A stretch of 43,767 nucleotides of DNA. It comes from Verrucomicrobiota bacterium. GTDB taxonomy: Bacteria; Verrucomicrobiota; Verrucomicrobiia; Limisphaerales; J093. The notes beneath the pieces are model-generated. The model searched no databases. It was not told the origin of the DNA and worked only from the letters and a program-made list of their open reading frames with translations. How positions within the stretch are numbered: the stretch's first letter is position 1; each line of letters begins with the position of its first letter. The translations under genes and the position numbers were made by a program. Of this stretch, positions 40,794-43,767 are shown in pieces. The DNA lies in the NCBI GenBank assembly GCA_016871715.1, contig VHCO01000036.1, forward strand, positions 1 to 43,767, read 5' to 3'.

Positions 40794-43767
40794 ATGTGGC
40801 ATACAGCATTCGGGGGAGCTTCCACTTCCAACCATTCCACCCTCTCGCCGGCGCAGGCGAGGCCGTGGGGCAAGCGGGGGGTCCAGATCGCGGCGGCGGC
40901 GGTGGGCTTAGGGGTCCTCGCTGCGCTGACCAGCCTGGGGACGGTGAACTTCAACAACCGCGTCATTGCCGACGGTATCGATGCGCCCGTGTACGATGAG
41001 GATGGCGTGACCCGGCTATCCGGCGCGGCCTATCTCGCCCAGTTGTATGCCGGACCTCCGGGTGCCGCTTTGGCGGCCGTGGGGACGCCGGTCCCGTTCC
41101 GCACGGGCACGGCTGCAGGGTACGTCAGTTCGGGCGTCGACAGCAGTGTCAACATCCCAACGGTTCTGGCGGGTGACTGGGCCACTGTCGAGATGCGGGT
41201 GTGGGAGAGCGCCGCCGGGCCGACCTACGAAACCGCCGTCGCGAGTGGAGGCAAACACGGCGTCTCGAATCGACTCCAACTCCGCACCGGTGGAGCCGGA
41301 GCTCCGCCCACGTTGCCCGCCAACCTCATCGGCCTACAGTTCTTTTCGCTGCGGCGGGGCGGTCCGCCGACGATTGTGCGGCAGCCGGTGGATCAGGTGG
41401 TGGCGTTGGGGGGGACGGCGCGGTTCAGTGTCGAGGCGGCGGGGACGGCGCCATTGAGCTACCAATGGCGCAAAGGCGGTGTGAATTTGAGCGGGGCGAC
41501 GGATGCGACCCTGACGTTGGTGGGGGTGCAACCGAGCGACGAGGGGGCGTATACGGTCGAGGTGCGCAACAGTCTGGGCAGCGCGGTGAGCCAAGGGGCG
41601 GCGCTGGTGGTGCTGGTGCCGCCCGTGATCACGGAAGCGCCTGTGGGGGGCACGGTGGTGGCCGGTGGGACGGCGAGCTTTCGGGTAACGGCGATCGGTT
41701 CAGCGCCCTTGAGCTATCAATGGCGGTTCAACGGGGCCAACCTCGCAGGGGAGACCGGGCCGACGTTGACGTTGGGGAATGTGCAAGTTGGGCAAGCGGG
41801 AGCGTACACGGTGGAAGTGCGCAATGGGGCTGGGGTGGTGGTGAGTGGGGCGGCGGTGTTGACGGTGCATTACGCGTTGATGGTGGTGGCCGATGGGGGG
41901 ACGGTGAGCGTGGAACCTGGAGGGTCGAGCTACCCGCCTGGGACGGTGGTGAGGCTGACGGCGCGGGCGGATGCCGGTTATGCGTTTGCGTTGTGGCAGG
42001 GGGCAGTGAGTGGGACGGGCAATCCGGCGACGCTGACGATGAACGCCAACCACACGGTGGAGGCGCTGTTTGCGGCGATAGCCGGGACGGTGAATTTTGC
42101 CAATCGAGTGTTGGTGGATGGGATTGACGCGCCGGTGCTGGACGAGGATGGGGTGACGCGATTGGCTGGGGAAGGGTACCGTGCGCAGCTTTATGGCGGG
42201 GCGAGCGCGGAGGCGATGGGTGCGCTGGGCCGGCCGGTGTCGTTTCGGAGTGAGGCGGCGGCTGGGTACATTGCGGCGACGGTGGTGGTGGTGCCGGATG
42301 TGGTGCCCGGGGGAATGGCGTTTGTGCAGATGCGGGCGTGGGATGCGGCGGCTGGGGACACGTACGAGGAGGCGTTGGCGGCGGATGGCAAGCACGGGAC
42401 CTCGGGGGTGTTGTCGGTACGGACCGGTGGGGCGGGTAGTCCGCCGAGTTTGCCGGGCAATCTGCTGGGACTCGAGTCCTTTGCGCTGCGGCGCGGCACG
42501 CCGCCGGCCATCGTCGAGCCACCGTCGGACCTGATCGTGATCGCCGGGGGTATAGCTCGTTTTGCGGTCGTAGCGGACGGGACGGCGCCGTTGAGGTTCC
42601 AGTGGTACTGGAACGGGGCGCTCATCACCGGGGCGACGGACGCGATCCTCGAGCTTGTGGGCGTCGCACCGGCGGATGCGGGCGCGTATCATGTGCGGGT
42701 CCAAAACGACGTGGGCGAGGTGTCCAGCGACCCGGTGGCCCTCGTGGTGCTGGTGCCGCCGCGGATCACAGTAGAGCCGGAAGGCCGCACGATCTTTGCC
42801 GGCGAAACCGTCGGGCTCACCGTCACCGCGACGGGCAGCGTGCCCTTGGCCTATCAATGGTATGAAGGCGTGGTAGGCGACACCGCCAAGCCGGTGGGCG
42901 ATGGCAGTCCGTCGTTCACCTCGCCCGCGTTGCTTACCTCGACCCAGTATTGGGTCCGCGTGACCAACCCAGCGGGTCAAATCGACAGCGCTGAGGCCCT
43001 CATCAACGTCGTGCGCCGCCCGCAAACCATCGGTTTCCCGCCCTTGGCGAACCGGACCTATGGCGATCCCCCGGTGGCGCTCGGTGCGGCGGCCAGTTCG
43101 GGATTGCCCGTGGGCTTCGCGATCGTCAGCGGGCCGGGTTCTCTCGCTGGGCCGAACCTGACCCTGCTCGGGGCTGGGACCATTGTGGTGCAGGCCGGGC
43201 AACCCGGTAATGCCTACTTCGAGCCCGCTCCGCCCGTGCAGCGCACGTTAGTCGTGGCCAAGGCCCCCGCTCAGATCGCCCTCGCCAACCTGAGCCACAC
43301 GTACAACGGCACGGCCAAGGCGGCGACGGCGACGACGACGCCCGCGGGGTTGACGGTGGCGTTCACGTACAACGGCAGTGCGACGGCGCCGGTAAACGCG
43401 GGCACGTACACGGTGCAGGCCACCATTAACGACGCCAACTACCAGGGGACAACCAGCGGCACGCTGACCATCGCCAAGGCGACGGCGCAGATTGCGCTCG
43501 CCAACCTCGCCCACACGTACAACGGCACGGCCAAGGCGGCGACGGCGACCACGACGCCCGCGGGGTTGACGGTGGCGTTCACGTACAACGGCAGTGCAAG
43601 TGCGCCGGTGAACGCGGGCACGTACACCGTGCAAGCCACCGTTAACGACGCCAACTACGAAGGCACCACCAGCGGCGCGCTGACCATCGCCAAGGCGACG
43701 GCGCAGATTGCGCTCGCCAACCTCGCCCACACGTACAACGGCACGGCCAAGGCGGCAACGGCGACCA
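40794..43767 (+). CDS. Large secreted Ig-like/InlB-repeat/MBG-repeat protein, 3' truncated by window edge
   Basis: The frame runs 991 codons from ATG 40794 (preceded by GAGGTGA) to the edge. A hydrophobic segment at about residues 30-48 (VQIAAAAVGLGVLAALTSL) is the likely signal. Domains in order are as follows. A 140-residue module beginning TVNFNNRV (50-188) is followed by two Ig-like domains (about 190-358; SYQWRKGG, SYQWRFNG) and an InlB B-repeat-like domain (360-427; GYAFALWQG). A second copy of the 140-residue module follows (432-565; TVNFANRV), then two more Ig-like domains (about 572-740; FQWYWNG, YQWYEG). MBG-type repeats of 72 residues (TYNGTAKAATATTTPAG) run from about 741 to the edge. 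Such proteins are usually surface or extracellular adhesins or matrix components. Its size, C-terminal anchor and role are outside the window. Confidence 0.85.
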   Translation, partial: MWHTAFGGASTSNHSTLSPAQARPWGKRGVQIAAAAVGLGVLAALTSLGTVNFNNRVIADGIDAPVYDEDGVTRLSGAAYLAQLYAGPPGAALAAVGTPVPFRTGTAAGYVSSGVDSSVNIPTVLAGDWATVEMRVWESAAGPTYETAVASGGKHGVSNRLQLRTGGAGAPPTLPANLIGLQFFSLRRGGPPTIVRQPVDQVVALGGTARFSVEAAGTAPLSYQWRKGGVNLSGATDATLTLVGVQPSDEGAYTVEVRNSLGSAVSQGAALVVLVPPVITEAPVGGTVVAGGTASFRVTAIGSAPLSYQWRFNGANLAGETGPTLTLGNVQVGQAGAYTVEVRNGAGVVVSGAAVLTVHYALMVVADGGTVSVEPGGSSYPPGTVVRLTARADAGYAFALWQGAVSGTGNPATLTMNANHTVEALFAAIAGTVNFANRVLVDGIDAPVLDEDGVTRLAGEGYRAQLYGGASAEAMGALGRPVSFRSEAAAGYIAATVVVVPDVVPGGMAFVQMRAWDAAAGDTYEEALAADGKHGTSGVLSVRTGGAGSPPSLPGNLLGLESFALRRGTPPAIVEPPSDLIVIAGGIARFAVVADGTAPLRFQWYWNGALITGATDAILELVGVAPADAGAYHVRVQNDVGEVSSDPVALVVLVPPRITVEPEGRTIFAGETVGLTVTATGSVPLAYQWYEGVVGDTAKPVGDGSPSFTSPALLTSTQYWVRVTNPAGQIDSAEALINVVRRPQTIGFPPLANRTYGDPPVALGAAASSGLPVGFAIVSGPGSLAGPNLTLLGAGTIVVQAGQPGNAYFEPAPPVQRTLVVAKAPAQIALANLSHTYNGTAKAATATTTPAGLTVAFTYNGSATAPVNAGTYTVQATINDANYQGTTSGTLTIAKATAQIALANLAHTYNGTAKAATATTTPAGLTVAFTYNGSASAPVNAGTYTVQATVNDANYEGTTSGALTIAKATAQIALANLAHTYNGTAKAATAT
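43268..43767 (+). repeat. 216-bp in-frame tandem repeat (MBG domains)
   Basis: The unit recurs with an exact 216-base period: the base after CCACAC is at 43301, 43517 and 43733. The copies are nearly identical over most of their length and differ in few bases. The window ends inside the third copy. The unit encodes 72 residues, so copy-number changes keep the frame. Confidence 0.9.

Overview
This 43.8 kb window is a high-GC bacterial chromosome segment, most likely from a Verrucomicrobiota member (Pedosphaera/Limisphaerales-like). The assignment is inference. It rests on a secreted multihaem cytochrome of PVC type, a secreted PQQ-type propeller, a DUF1080 sugar hydrolase, a CAPSR sulfatase, giant secreted Ig/MBG-repeat proteins and RAYT transposase debris. 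No rRNA, tRNA or CRISPR array was seen. All but one of the long frames antisense to real genes are shadows.

Layout. 1-1.6 kb: mobile-element debris, namely a RAYT-type transposase cut by the left edge with a REP-like palindrome inside its frame, a 13-bp inverted repeat, an internally deleted IS21 istB relic and a second RAYT tail. 1.6-4.9 kb: rseP and a long-form ispG. 4.9-5.5 kb, minus strand: iscX and ridA with overlapping start and stop. 5.6-11 kb: a pentahaem cytochrome c, a PQQ-like propeller, an unknown exported protein that may be a catalytically dead M48-like peptidase, and an aldo/keto reductase. 11-17.3 kb: M29 aminopeptidase, rpmE, prfA, a HAD phosphatase, an AI-2E-family permease and proC. 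17.3-17.6 kb: three tandem noncoding repeats. 18-21 kb: a 998-residue secreted protein with an internal duplication. 21.3-23.3 kb: gltX and an exported msrA. 23.4-31.8 kb: a respiratory block with an exported cupredoxin-like protein, ctaA, ctaB, cytochrome c oxidase subunits I, III and IV, two tiny membrane proteins, subunit II, a SCO copper chaperone and a DUF420 protein. 31.8-37 kb: a divergent dihydropteroate-synthase-like protein, a sulfatase, a POT transporter and a DUF1080 protein. 37-40.5 kb: tilS and ftsH. 40.8 kb to the right edge: a secreted Ig/InlB-repeat/MBG protein that leaves the window inside a 216-bp tandem repeat.

How the genes work together. The respiratory block holds haem A synthesis (ctaA, ctaB), the oxidase subunits and copper delivery (SCO, DUF420), so it is close to a complete aa3-type oxidase locus. 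The cupredoxin-like protein just upstream is a candidate periplasmic electron carrier. The sulfatase, POT transporter and DUF1080 protein fit polysaccharide and peptide scavenging. rseP, ftsH, prfA, rpmE, gltX, tilS, ispG, iscX and proC are housekeeping. Several genes share a promoter-like arrangement, TTG then 16-18 bases then TA(G/C)NNT, often preceded by GC or CC, which may be the local housekeeping promoter. Nothing in the window is a clear new defence or biosynthetic system. The least explained items are the dead-peptidase-like exported protein, the iscX-ridA pair, the two tiny oxidase-operon proteins and the repeats linked to RAYT debris.
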